A stretch of DNA of 25,299 bases from a virus. Below, piece by piece: positions 1 through 6,662 of this stretch (positions are counted from its first letter, which is position 1; every line of letters starts with the position of its first letter). The DNA lies in the IMG/VR virus record IMGVR_UViG_3300037485_002095, positions 1-25,299 of that record; one strand, 5' to 3'. A model generated the notes under the pieces. The model was not told the DNA's origin. It worked only from the letters and a program-made list of their open reading frames with translations, and searched no databases. The position numbers and the translations under genes are program-made.

Positions 1-2162
1 CAGGTAGTTCAGGTAGTTCAGGTACTCAAGGCGCTGCTGGTAGTTCAGGAACTAGCGGTACTTCAGGTGCTAACGGTTCAAACGGTGATCGATACTTAAC
101 CACTTCATCGACTAACTTAACGATTGGTACTGGTACCAAAACCTTAACAATTGGAACAGGTCTTTCTTATTCTATAGCTCAAAGAGTCCTTATTGCTTAC
201 GATCCTCTAAATACAATGGAAGGAACCGTAATTTCTTATAATCCAGCTAATGGTTCTCTAGTTGCAAATATCACCACAATTTTAGGATCAGGCCCTTATT
301 CAGCATGGCAAGTAAATCTAGCTGGTGCATCGGGTGGAGATGGCAGTTCAGGAACCTCAGGTACTTCGGGTACTTCAGGTACAAGCGGAGCGGTTGGAGC
401 TACCGGGTCAAGCGGTTCTTCAGGAAGCTCAGGTTCCGATGGCACCTCAGGTAGTTCTGGAACAAGCGGTTCTTCAGGAGCAGACGGTTCTAGTGGTTCT
501 TCAGGCACATCAGGTGCGGACGGTTCATCTGGAACCAGCGGAGCTAATGGTTCTAATGGCACATCAGGTTCAAGTGGAACCTCGGGCCTCTCAGGAACTA
601 GCGGAACCAGCGGAATAGGTTATCCAATTAACGGTCAAATTCTTTCTCTTACTAATAATACAATAGGTAGTACTGGAACTTTCGTTTTCAATCTAGTCTC
701 TCCTTATGTTGCTAGCGATTTTGCTTTTCAAAGCGGTCAATACGTAAGAGCAATACAGCAAGTAAATGCAGGTCTTGATTGGATGGAAGGTATTTTACAA
801 GTAACAAGTTCAACTCAATACACCCTACTTGTTGATAATTATAGTGGTGGTGGAAGCTTTGATAAATGGTCATTCGCTATTGTTGGCAAAGCTGGTGCGG
901 CCGGTAGTTCTGGAACTAGTGGAATAAATGGTTCAAGCGGCACAAGTGGAGCCAATGGTTCGTCAGGATCAAGCGGCACAAGCGGTTCATCCGGTACAGA
1001 TGGTTCTAGCGGAACTAGCGGCGCAACCGGTAGTTCAGGTACAAGCGGAATAAATGGAACAGACGGAACTTCAGGTTCAAGTGGAGTTTCCTCAATTCCA
1101 GTAGTAATGTCAAGTAATACGGTCACTCAAGCAAGTTCACAATCAGTGAGTGGAGCAACAGGAGTAAATCGAAAGGCCCTTGGTCTTGGTGCAACCTATA
1201 CTCCAAATTCACAAGGTAAAATTTTAATAACCATTGCGGGTAATATTTTCATTAGTGGAACGCCCTTGGCAGTATTATCATATCGTATTGGTTACGGTAC
1301 TGGCTCGGTGCCAGCTAATGATTCAGTATTTAGCGGAACTCTTGCAGGACCAATCGGCTATTCATCAAAGCAAGATCCTTATGAGGAATTTAGCTTAACT
1401 GTAGTAATTAGCGGATTAACAGTTGGCGTGCAATACTGGTTTGACCTAACTGCACTTGGTGTTACAACCATTCCAGGAATTGGTGGAGTTACTGCAGCAA
1501 GTGCAGCAGATTTCTTTGGAATTCAAACCAATATTGTTGAATTAACTGGAGCAGCCGGTGCTAATGGATCAAGCGGCACAAGCGGAATCTCTGGCTCTAG
1601 TGGAACAAGCGGAGTTGGAACATCGGGTACTTCAGGTACAAGCGGTCAAACCGGTAGTTCGGGTACAAGCGGTGAAGCCGGCAGTTCAGGAACTAGCGGA
1701 ATAAACGGATCTAGTGGAACTTCAGGTATTAATGGTAGTTCTGGTACTAGTGGAACTTCCGGATTTAGTGGAACTAATGGATCTAGCGGAACTTCAGGAT
1801 TTGGTACCTCAGGCACTAGCGGAACTTCAGGTTCTAATGGAGCCGATACTTCAACGGTAACTTCAAACACGGTAGCAACGAATTACACCCTAGCTCTAAC
1901 CGATAAAGGCAATATGGTGATTGGTAATAGCGGTTCAACAATCACTATCACGGTACCTCTCGAGTCAAGCGTTGCATTTCCAACCGGTTCTCAGGTTTTA
2001 ATAACCAGAGCAGGAACAGGAGCTGTTACGGTAGCCGGAGACGGCGGAGTTACAATTAACTCTTCAAATGGTTATAAAACTCTTAACTATCAATACTCAG
2101 GAGCAACTCTAATTAAAACTGCAAGTAATACTTGGTACTTATTTGGAGACTTAAAAGCATAA
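1..2162 (+). CDS. Collagen-like tail fibre/appendage protein, 5' truncated
   Basis: The frame (codons starting at base 3) is open from the left edge to the TAA at 2160-2162, so the true start lies outside the window and the ATG at 216 is internal. Seen: four Gly-X-Y arrays rich in GSSGTSG (about 1-86, 336-617, 894-1094, 1551-1842) separated by globular segments. The segments at 87-335 and 618-893 look like diverged copies of one module, sharing a (T/W)MEG motif and a final G-x-W-x-hydrophobic stretch leading into the next array. The segment at 1095-1550 is a predicted beta-rich domain. The C-terminal segment (1843-2159) is a beta-rich tip ending in TWYLFGDLKA, a type I know from phage fibres. 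Family knowledge: collagen-like repeats form trimeric stalks in phage fibres. Inference: a host-contact fibre. The lectin-like gene follows after 6 bases, consistent with a shared appendage. Confidence 0.8.
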   Translation, partial: GSSGSSGTQGAAGSSGTSGTSGANGSNGDRYLTTSSTNLTIGTGTKTLTIGTGLSYSIAQRVLIAYDPLNTMEGTVISYNPANGSLVANITTILGSGPYSAWQVNLAGASGGDGSSGTSGTSGTSGTSGAVGATGSSGSSGSSGSDGTSGSSGTSGSSGADGSSGSSGTSGADGSSGTSGANGSNGTSGSSGTSGLSGTSGTSGIGYPINGQILSLTNNTIGSTGTFVFNLVSPYVASDFAFQSGQYVRAIQQVNAGLDWMEGILQVTSSTQYTLLVDNYSGGGSFDKWSFAIVGKAGAAGSSGTSGINGSSGTSGANGSSGSSGTSGSSGTDGSSGTSGATGSSGTSGINGTDGTSGSSGVSSIPVVMSSNTVTQASSQSVSGATGVNRKALGLGATYTPNSQGKILITIAGNIFISGTPLAVLSYRIGYGTGSVPANDSVFSGTLAGPIGYSSKQDPYEEFSLTVVISGLTVGVQYWFDLTALGVTTIPGIGGVTAASAADFFGIQTNIVELTGAAGANGSSGTSGISGSSGTSGVGTSGTSGTSGQTGSSGTSGEAGSSGTSGINGSSGTSGINGSSGTSGTSGFSGTNGSSGTSGFGTSGTSGTSGSNGADTSTVTSNTVATNYTLALTDKGNMVIGNSGSTITITVPLESSVAFPTGSQVLITRAGTGAVTVAGDGGVTINSSNGYKTLNYQYSGATLIKTASNTWYLFGDLKA
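3..86 (+). repeat. Collagen-like GSSGTSG array, left edge
   Basis: Tandem Gly-Ser/Thr triplets encoded by nine-base words such as ggtagttca repeat right at the window edge. The array is cut by the edge, so its real length is unknown. Confidence 0.8.
336..617 (+). repeat. Collagen-like GSSGTSG array, internal
   Basis: Gly at every third residue with Ser, Thr, Ala, Asp and Asn between. Serine codons vary among AGT, AGC, TCA, TCT and TCC, so the protein repeat is much stronger than the DNA repeat. Two similar arrays follow in the same gene, at about 894-1094 and 1551-1842. Confidence 0.8.
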
Positions 2163-2168
2163 TTTAAT

Positions 2169-2771
2169 ATGATATTAGCCGGATCAACCATGGAATTTAA
2201 TACTTCACCATTTAGCCCAGGTCAGGTTGCCTTAGGTGGAATTATTGCCTACATTTTACAACCTGGAGATCCAGGTTACCAGGTTGGCGAGCAACACGGA
2301 TTGGTAATTAGTCAATTTGGACCGGTCGCTGATGTTGGAGGAAATGATTTTGATAATTGGAGCCCAGCATCCAGTTATGTAACCGGTTTAAGTTCAACAC
2401 TTGGCCAAGGTTATAATAATACTAATCAGATCATAACGCAAACTGTGAATAGCATAATATATCCAGCCGGGTATTGTTGGAATTTGACCGAAAATGGATA
2501 TAGTGATTGGTTTTTACCAAACTATGCAGAAATGTATAAGGTATGGACCAATAGAAGTCTCCTAGGAGTCTGGAATACAACAACTCCTCCAATTGCTGAA
2601 GGTTATTGGGGTAGTTCACAATTTAACGATACTGGAATTCCAGCACCTGATCCAAATGGTAATGTGACTAATTTAAGATGGACCAATGGTATAAGTTTTA
2701 GTTACGCTAAAAGACTAAGTTGCCCTCTAGGTTGTGATAGACCTTGGGTAATGCCAATGCGATACTTTTAA
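2169..2771 (+). CDS. DUF1566/Lcl-C-like (C-type-lectin-fold) appendage protein
   Basis: A 200-aa protein starting 6 bases after the fibre gene. A second ATG at 2190 (residue 8) is an equally possible start. Seen: GYSDWFLPNYAEMYKVW at about residue 114, YWGSSQFND at about 147, and a basic, Cys-containing end (AKRLSCPLGCDRPWVMPMRYF spans the last residues). This W-x-LP...EM...YW-x-S...R pattern matches the DUF1566 family, which also forms the C-terminal domain of Legionella collagen-like protein Lcl, a glycan-binding adhesin. Inference: the adhesive head or partner of the collagen-like fibre encoded just upstream. No reverse transcriptase or template repeat is visible, so a diversity-generating element is not supported. 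An alternative is a structural protein with a related fold. Confidence 0.6.
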   Translation: MILAGSTMEFNTSPFSPGQVALGGIIAYILQPGDPGYQVGEQHGLVISQFGPVADVGGNDFDNWSPASSYVTGLSSTLGQGYNNTNQIITQTVNSIIYPAGYCWNLTENGYSDWFLPNYAEMYKVWTNRSLLGVWNTTTPPIAEGYWGSSQFNDTGIPAPDPNGNVTNLRWTNGISFSYAKRLSCPLGCDRPWVMPMRYF

Positions 2772-2788
2772 ACAACAATGACCAATCT

Positions 2789-2807
2789 TATACTTAAATA
2801 AAATAAA
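2789..2807 (+). promoter_or_regulatory. AT-rich 19-base leader motif, copy 1
   Basis: TATACTTAAATAAAATAAA, ending 7 bases before the portal ATG. The identical 19-mer occurs at 10010-10028 at the same distance from another ATG. It could be a phage promoter or an A-rich translation-start element; which one is not decided by sequence. Confidence 0.45.
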
Positions 2808-2814
2808 CGAGCTA

Positions 2815-3984
2815 ATGCAAAAACATTCATTTTACTCAGTCAATCCAATACAACCTAACATGCCTACATTCATTGAAAGAATGGATCGCAAATGGGTGCA
2901 ATACGGAGACGATAACTTATATCCTCAATTTATAGCAACTCTTTTCTATAAGTCTGCTATTAATCGTACTGCAATTCAATCTAAAATTGACGCAACCATT
3001 GGAGAAGGTCTCAAGACCATGAATCCAGAACAACAATATGTGCTACGTAGAGCAAATCCTACTGAATCATGGGATGAGGTATTTGAAAAATGCGCGCAAG
3101 ACTATATTACATTTGGTGGTTTTTCACTAAATATCATTTGGAATAATGAGGGTACAGGAATTGCAGAATTTTATCATGCAGATTTTACTAAAATTCGCGC
3201 AGGTCATATTCTACCAGAAGAGGACACTCCATCTAAGTACTATTACTGTCATGATTGGAGTAACTTTCGTAAAGTAAAACCAATTGAATACCCCTCGTAT
3301 GATCCTACCAAAGCTGAAACTGAACCTAGTCAAATTCTATACTTTTTTGATTATGAACCAGGAAACCTTTTTTATCCTATGCCTTCGTATGCTGGAAGCA
3401 TAAATGATATTCAAATTGATATTGAAGTAAGTAAATTTCATATTTCAAATCTAGCGAATTCCCTAAATCCAAGTCTTTTTATTGGCCTAAATAATGGAAT
3501 TCCTGAACCTGAAGAGCGTGAAGAAATCTATGACGAATTAACAATGGCGTACAGAGGTTCTGAAAATGCAGGTAAAGCATTTATTGCCTTTAGCCAGGAT
3601 AAAGAGCATTCACCTGACGTGATTCCAATTCAGTCGGCTAATGATACATATTACACGACATTAGAGTCACGTATAACCACTCGTATTCTTACTGGTCATC
3701 GTATCACAAGTCCTCTACTTCTTGGTCTTTATCATGAAGGAGCAGGTGGAGGTTTTTCAAGTAATGCTGATGAGCTTGCGGTAAGTTACAATCATTTTAT
3801 TGCAACGTGTATTCGTCCAATTCAAAAATCAATGTTGAAAGTATTCGATAAACTATACGGATATTACGGTTATGATTCAAATCTTTTTATTCAACCGCAT
3901 AATGTATTGGAAACTGGAGAAACTCTAGGTAAAACTGTAAACGATGAGGCTGGAGTTTCTAAACCAACTTCATCACTAACATAA
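2815..3984 (+). CDS. Phage portal protein
   Basis: A 389-aa protein, a usual size for HK97/PBSX-type portals. The N-terminus (WVQYGDDNLYPQFIATLFYKSAINRTAIQSK) and the run to GEGL are typical of Bacteroidota phage portals: a small stem domain followed by the segment that scans for non-returning residues. Mid-protein there are acidic and aromatic stretches, and toward the end ITSPLLLGLYHEGAGGGFSSNADEL, the clip/stem region usually seen in this family. The role is the dodecameric ring at the unique head vertex through which terminase pumps DNA. The start is the first ATG after the upstream stop, with an A-rich leader instead of a Shine-Dalgarno site. The connector follows after 16 bases. Confidence 0.85.
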   Translation: MQKHSFYSVNPIQPNMPTFIERMDRKWVQYGDDNLYPQFIATLFYKSAINRTAIQSKIDATIGEGLKTMNPEQQYVLRRANPTESWDEVFEKCAQDYITFGGFSLNIIWNNEGTGIAEFYHADFTKIRAGHILPEEDTPSKYYYCHDWSNFRKVKPIEYPSYDPTKAETEPSQILYFFDYEPGNLFYPMPSYAGSINDIQIDIEVSKFHISNLANSLNPSLFIGLNNGIPEPEEREEIYDELTMAYRGSENAGKAFIAFSQDKEHSPDVIPIQSANDTYYTTLESRITTRILTGHRITSPLLLGLYHEGAGGGFSSNADELAVSYNHFIATCIRPIQKSMLKVFDKLYGYYGYDSNLFIQPHNVLETGETLGKTVNDEAGVSKPTSSLT

Positions 3985-4000
3985 AAATTAAATGTAAATC

Positions 4001-4639
4001 ATGGCAGCTTATAATGTCTTAATGGTTTCTGAAGAGAAACTAAAATCTTACACCTCAATTCATCAATCAGTTTCGCCTGATGATCTACAACCCTATGTCT
4101 TACAAAGTCAAGATCTCTATTTGCAAAATTATTTAGGCGCAACATTCTATCAACAACTACAGGATCAAATTCTTGCAGGTTCGGTAACCGTTGCGAATCG
4201 TTATCTATTGGATAATTATATTGGAACTCTACTTTGTAACTATGCAATGTACCATGCACTTCCTTTCTTAAAGTATAAGATCTTTAATAAGTCAATCTTG
4301 GCTCCAAATTCAGAAACTGCACCTGGTGTAACAATTGATGAACTTAAATTTTTACAGAATGAGGTTCGTTCAGTTGCTGAAAGCTATACTAAACTAATGC
4401 AGATTTTTCTACAGAATAATCAAAATGATTATCCAGCATGGACAAGTCCAAATCCATTAGATGGAGTTACACCTGACAAAAAGACTCCCTACTTTGGTGG
4501 AATCCAAACCAATTCTAAATTCTTTAACTGGAAGAAATATCGCAATTATCCATACGGAACAGGCGAACGCGGTCCAGCCTATGGAGGATGGAATGGAAAC
4601 GATCAGTGTTACGGTTGCGGAGATTGGCCTGCAAATTAA
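4001..4639 (+). CDS. Putative head-tail connector (DUF6712-like)
   Basis: A 212-aa, largely helical protein. The N-terminus reads VSEEKLKSYTSIHQSVSPDD, followed by YVLQSQDLYLQNYLGATFY. This E-x-L-K...I...V-x-x-D-x-L...A-Q-D-x-Y-L-x-x-x-L-G pattern is the one I associate with DUF6712 proteins that follow the portal gene in many Bacteroidota phages. Inference from position and helical content: a gp6-like adaptor ring beneath the portal. The last 40 residues are rich in Gly, Tyr, Asn and Cys (NDQCYGCGDWPAN end) and look disordered or metal-binding, an addition I do not recognise. The stop is followed by an 84-base gap with a small hairpin. Confidence 0.6.
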   Translation: MAAYNVLMVSEEKLKSYTSIHQSVSPDDLQPYVLQSQDLYLQNYLGATFYQQLQDQILAGSVTVANRYLLDNYIGTLLCNYAMYHALPFLKYKIFNKSILAPNSETAPGVTIDELKFLQNEVRSVAESYTKLMQIFLQNNQNDYPAWTSPNPLDGVTPDKKTPYFGGIQTNSKFFNWKKYRNYPYGTGERGPAYGGWNGNDQCYGCGDWPAN

Positions 4640-4679
4640 AATACTCCTTATGGATAAGAAATTATCGAAAGAATACACC

Positions 4680-4702
4680 AAGACTGTTAAAAACTCAGTC
4701 TT
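4680..4702 (+). other. Small intergenic hairpin
   Basis: AAGACTG (4680-4686) pairs with CAGTCTT (4696-4702) across a 9-base loop, in the gap before the DUF5681 gene. No T tract follows, so it is a weak terminator candidate; it may be an mRNA processing or leader structure, or chance. Confidence 0.25.
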
Positions 4703-4723
4703 ACTTAAAACATATTTAGAAAA

Positions 4724-5020
4724 ATGTCAAAATCAGGAAATCCAGCCTGGGAAAAAGGCGTCAGTGCAAATCCAAATGGCCGACCAAAAGGTATCCCAAA
4801 CAAGGCAACCAAAGATATAAAACAGGCTTATGCCGATCTTATATCTAATAATTTAGATCGTATTCAAAGTCTCCTGGATAGAGTTGCACTAGATGATCCT
4901 AAAGGGGCGCTTGACCTACTTATTAGATTGAGCCCATTCGTTATTCCAAAGAATGTGAATCAAGAGATTACATTCGATTCACCAATTAAGATTATAATTC
5001 CACCAAAGGACGAAGGTTAA
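4724..5020 (+). CDS. DUF5681 protein, candidate small terminase/DNA-binding
   Basis: A 98-aa protein. The N-terminus holds GNPAWEKGVSANPNGRPKGI, the hallmark of DUF5681 (G-N-x-x-W-x-x-G-x-S-x-N-P-x-G-R-P-x-G), a motif widely found in phage and prophage proteins near terminase genes. The rest is helical (KDIKQAYADLISNNLDRIQSLLDRVA), ending in a short beta/proline tail. Family knowledge places such proteins with packaging, and some are annotated as small terminase; here the position three genes after the fibre and beside the portal supports that, but the large terminase lies about 3.7 kb away. The stop codon overlaps the stop of the convergent minus-strand gene by 4 bases (TTAA). Confidence 0.65.
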   Translation: MSKSGNPAWEKGVSANPNGRPKGIPNKATKDIKQAYADLISNNLDRIQSLLDRVALDDPKGALDLLIRLSPFVIPKNVNQEITFDSPIKIIIPPKDEG

Positions 5021-5526
5021 TGAATTAACTGACCTTTAAAGTGAGCAATTAATGTATCCCTAAGCTTATCAGTAGCTCGTGTCACGGTGCATTCTTCTCC
5101 GTGCTTTTTATCATAAATACCTCGTCTCACATAACGATTACACTTCTTACATAGAATAGCCACATTCCAATTTGGATCATCCGCGTACTTATCAAAAGTT
5201 TGACCAATTTTTTGAAACTCTCGATTCTTATTGATCTTTTTCTTGATAACGATATTAAAATCCTTAATGTACTTTCCTCTTTCAAAGTATTCATTCCAAA
5301 CTTGTCTTAGGGTGTTTGGGAGTAGAGCCAGGCCTCCTCTATTATAGGCTTTATAGTATTCTATTAGTTTCTCATGCGGAGGGTCGCCAGGGTCACGTAT
5401 GACGCATAGTACATGTAACCAATCTGGATGAGGTGTATTATTCTTAAGACCTTTATTTGTAGCAAGCACGAAATACTCTGCCTCTTTTTCATTATTTGGA
5501 TTAATGATAATGTATCCGTGTGTCAT
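5017..5526 (-). CDS. Unknown protein with C2HC zinc-binding motif
   Basis: I do not recognise this 169-aa protein. Start chosen: the ATG at 5526-5524, giving MTHGYIIINPNNEKEAEYF. An in-frame TTG at 5583 would add 19 hydrophobic residues, but it lies inside an inverted-repeat region and is less likely. Seen: an alpha/beta N-terminal half and, near the C-terminus, CKKCNRYVRRGIYDKKHGEEC, a C-x2-C...H-x3-C cluster that could bind zinc, followed by a basic helix. Lysine-rich stretches (KKKINKNREF) suggest nucleic acid binding. It is the downstream gene of a two-gene minus-strand island that interrupts the plus-strand structural genes. It could be a nuclease-like or regulatory cargo protein; neither is demonstrated. 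Confidence 0.6.
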   Translation of the reverse strand: MTHGYIIINPNNEKEAEYFVLATNKGLKNNTPHPDWLHVLCVIRDPGDPPHEKLIEYYKAYNRGGLALLPNTLRQVWNEYFERGKYIKDFNIVIKKKINKNREFQKIGQTFDKYADDPNWNVAILCKKCNRYVRRGIYDKKHGEECTVTRATDKLRDTLIAHFKGQLIH

Positions 5527-5550
5527 ACGATATTTTACTGAGAAAAAAGA

Positions 5551-5643
5551 AAGGGGTCTGAGTGAAAGATAGACGAATGGCAAAAAACGCTATCGATTTG
5601 AAATATGACAAAACTAAGAAGCAGTAAAGAACTCAGACCCCTT
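5551..5643. repeat. 13-bp perfect inverted repeat, 67-base spacer
   Basis: AAGGGGTCTGAGT (5551-5563) and its exact reverse complement ACTCAGACCCCTT (5631-5643) flank 67 bases in the gap between the two minus-strand genes. In the minus-strand transcript the second arm is followed by TCTTTTTTCTC, so it could act as a terminator or attenuator in the leader of the downstream gene. On the plus strand it encloses a 16-codon open frame (5577-5627). Confidence 0.6.
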
Positions 5644-5677
5644 AAGATTATATATCTTTAATTTTTAAAAAGTTTTG

Positions 5678-6328
5678 CTAGTTATCTTCTATCCAATCTT
5701 CTAAATAATCAGAAAGACTTGTTGAATTAGGAATTATTTGATGGTTGATCGCAGAGGTTGAATGACTTATGAACTCAGTCTGCTTTTTAATACTTAAATT
5801 ATTAAAAATAGAAAAAACCTGTTCCTCATTACCAATTCTCTTTGACCATACGTCTTTTACATTTTTAAAATTTTCTAGATTAGGATCTTCTGAAGCATCT
5901 GCTAAAGAAGATCCTAATTTATTATTTTTTATAGTATTAGGTAGACTTGTAGTATTACTGCTTGTACTATTATCTGTGTCATCCTTGACTATAGGGGTAT
6001 AATCATTTTTGACTATAGGTCTATTATCATCTTTAACAATACCTATATTCAAGAAAATCTTACGTTTCTCAACTTCCTTAGTCCCAGGTTTATAAATTAA
6101 TTTTCTAGTAATTAAACCAGACTCCTCTAATTCAAGAAAGCACCTTTGAATAGTCGATGCACTAGATTTCATTACTGTTTCGAAATATTGATTGAATGCA
6201 TAACAGTAACCATGTTTATTTGCTAATACTGAAATATGACCATATAGAATCATTGCCTTCGCGCTAATTTCTGAATCCCATACTTGAGGTGGGATCACCA
6301 TGTAATAACTTTGTTGCTTCTTTTCCAT
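5678..6328 (-). CDS. Winged-helix DNA-binding protein (HTH_36/replication-initiator-like)
   Basis: A 216-aa protein with a clear N-terminal winged helix-turn-helix: VIPPQVWDSEISAKAMILYGHISVLANKHGYCYA followed by FETVMKSSASTIQRCFLELEESGLITRK (recognition helix and wing, residues about 10-85). This is the arrangement of HTH_36 domains in phage replication initiators and plasmid Rep-like proteins. Next is a low-complexity linker with three copies of an IVK(D/N)D motif (about 96-117) and Ser/Thr/Asn runs. The C-terminal 70 residues form a small helical, acidic domain. The gene is more AT-rich than its neighbours and on the opposite strand. Roles possible: origin recognition or repression of the plus-strand genes from the divergent region upstream. 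No DnaD-type motif was clear. Confidence 0.65.
   Translation of the reverse strand: MEKKQQSYYMVIPPQVWDSEISAKAMILYGHISVLANKHGYCYAFNQYFETVMKSSASTIQRCFLELEESGLITRKLIYKPGTKEVEKRKIFLNIGIVKDDNRPIVKNDYTPIVKDDTDNSTSSNTTSLPNTIKNNKLGSSLADASEDPNLENFKNVKDVWSKRIGNEEQVFSIFNNLSIKKQTEFISHSTSAINHQIIPNSTSLSDYLEDWIEDN
5879..5934 (+). terminator. Terminator-like hairpin inside a minus-strand gene
   Basis: ATTAGGATCTTCT (5879-5891) pairs perfectly with AGAAGATCCTAAT (5906-5918) across a 14-base loop, followed on the plus strand by TTATTATTTTTTATAG. The shape fits an intrinsic terminator for plus-strand transcripts arriving from the portal operon, although the stem is AT-rich and it lies within coding sequence of the winged-helix gene. 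Confidence 0.4.
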
Positions 6329-6423
6329 TTTATTGCTGCTTTTTAATTATTTATCTAAGTACTATACGCAAAAAATCACGAGAGTTTTAAAACTTCCCAC
6401 AAACTTTAAATATAATATACTAC
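6329..6423. promoter_or_regulatory. Divergent promoter region with palindrome
   Basis: This 95-base AT-rich gap separates the minus-strand winged-helix gene from the plus-strand zinc-finger gene. Seen: a perfect 12-bp palindrome AGTTTTAAAACT at 6383-6394, a TATAAT at 6411-6416 facing right just before the ATG at 6424 (which would give almost no leader), and TATAGT on the minus strand at 6366-6361. The palindrome sits between them like an operator. No convincing -35 boxes were found. Confidence 0.4.
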
Positions 6424-6642
6424 ATGAGACAATGGAATGGTAAACGACCGACACTAGAACAAAATAGTAAAGGGGCTAAAATTGCATGGGCATCTGACCC
6501 TGAGAGAATGAGAGCAGGCGCAAAGAGCGGCGGACTTAAAACAGTTTCAATCGTTAGAAGTTGTCCACACTGTGCTCGCGAAATTAGAGGTAACTCATTT
6601 TTTCGCCATCTCAAAATTTGCAGCAATACCACAGATAAATAA
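6424..6642 (+). CDS. Small zinc-finger protein, homing-endonuclease-tail-like
   Basis: A 72-aa protein. Seen: a basic N-terminus with GAKIAWASDPERMRAGAKSGG, resembling NUMOD3-type DNA-binding repeats, then CPHC...FFRHLKIC, a C-x2-C...H-x3-C zinc finger. The same type of finger closes the GIY-YIG protein encoded 20 bases downstream. Family knowledge: this C-P-H-C/C-E-H-C...(R)(W/H)H...C tail is common at the ends of phage HNH and GIY-YIG homing endonucleases. Inference: either a stand-alone DNA-binding protein or a remnant of a homing endonuclease that lost its nuclease domain. It is the first plus-strand gene after the divergent region. Confidence 0.6.
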   Translation: MRQWNGKRPTLEQNSKGAKIAWASDPERMRAGAKSGGLKTVSIVRSCPHCAREIRGNSFFRHLKICSNTTDK

Positions 6643-6662
6643 CCATAAATACCTAAATTAAA

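Noticed and set aside
2169-2771. Diversity-generating retroelement variable protein
   Set aside because: The lectin-type fold is suggestive, but no template repeat, reverse transcriptase or adenine-biased variable end is visible in the window.
4461-4820. Plus-strand open frame, with a possible start at 4650 (MDKKLSKEYTKTVKNS)
   Set aside because: It lies across the end of the connector gene, the gap and the DUF5681 gene in another frame. Only about 70 bases are not covered by better genes and the sequence shows no family pattern.
5527-5583. N-terminal extension of the C2HC protein from a TTG at 5583
   Set aside because: It runs through one arm of the inverted repeat, and an ATG at 5526 gives a typical start.
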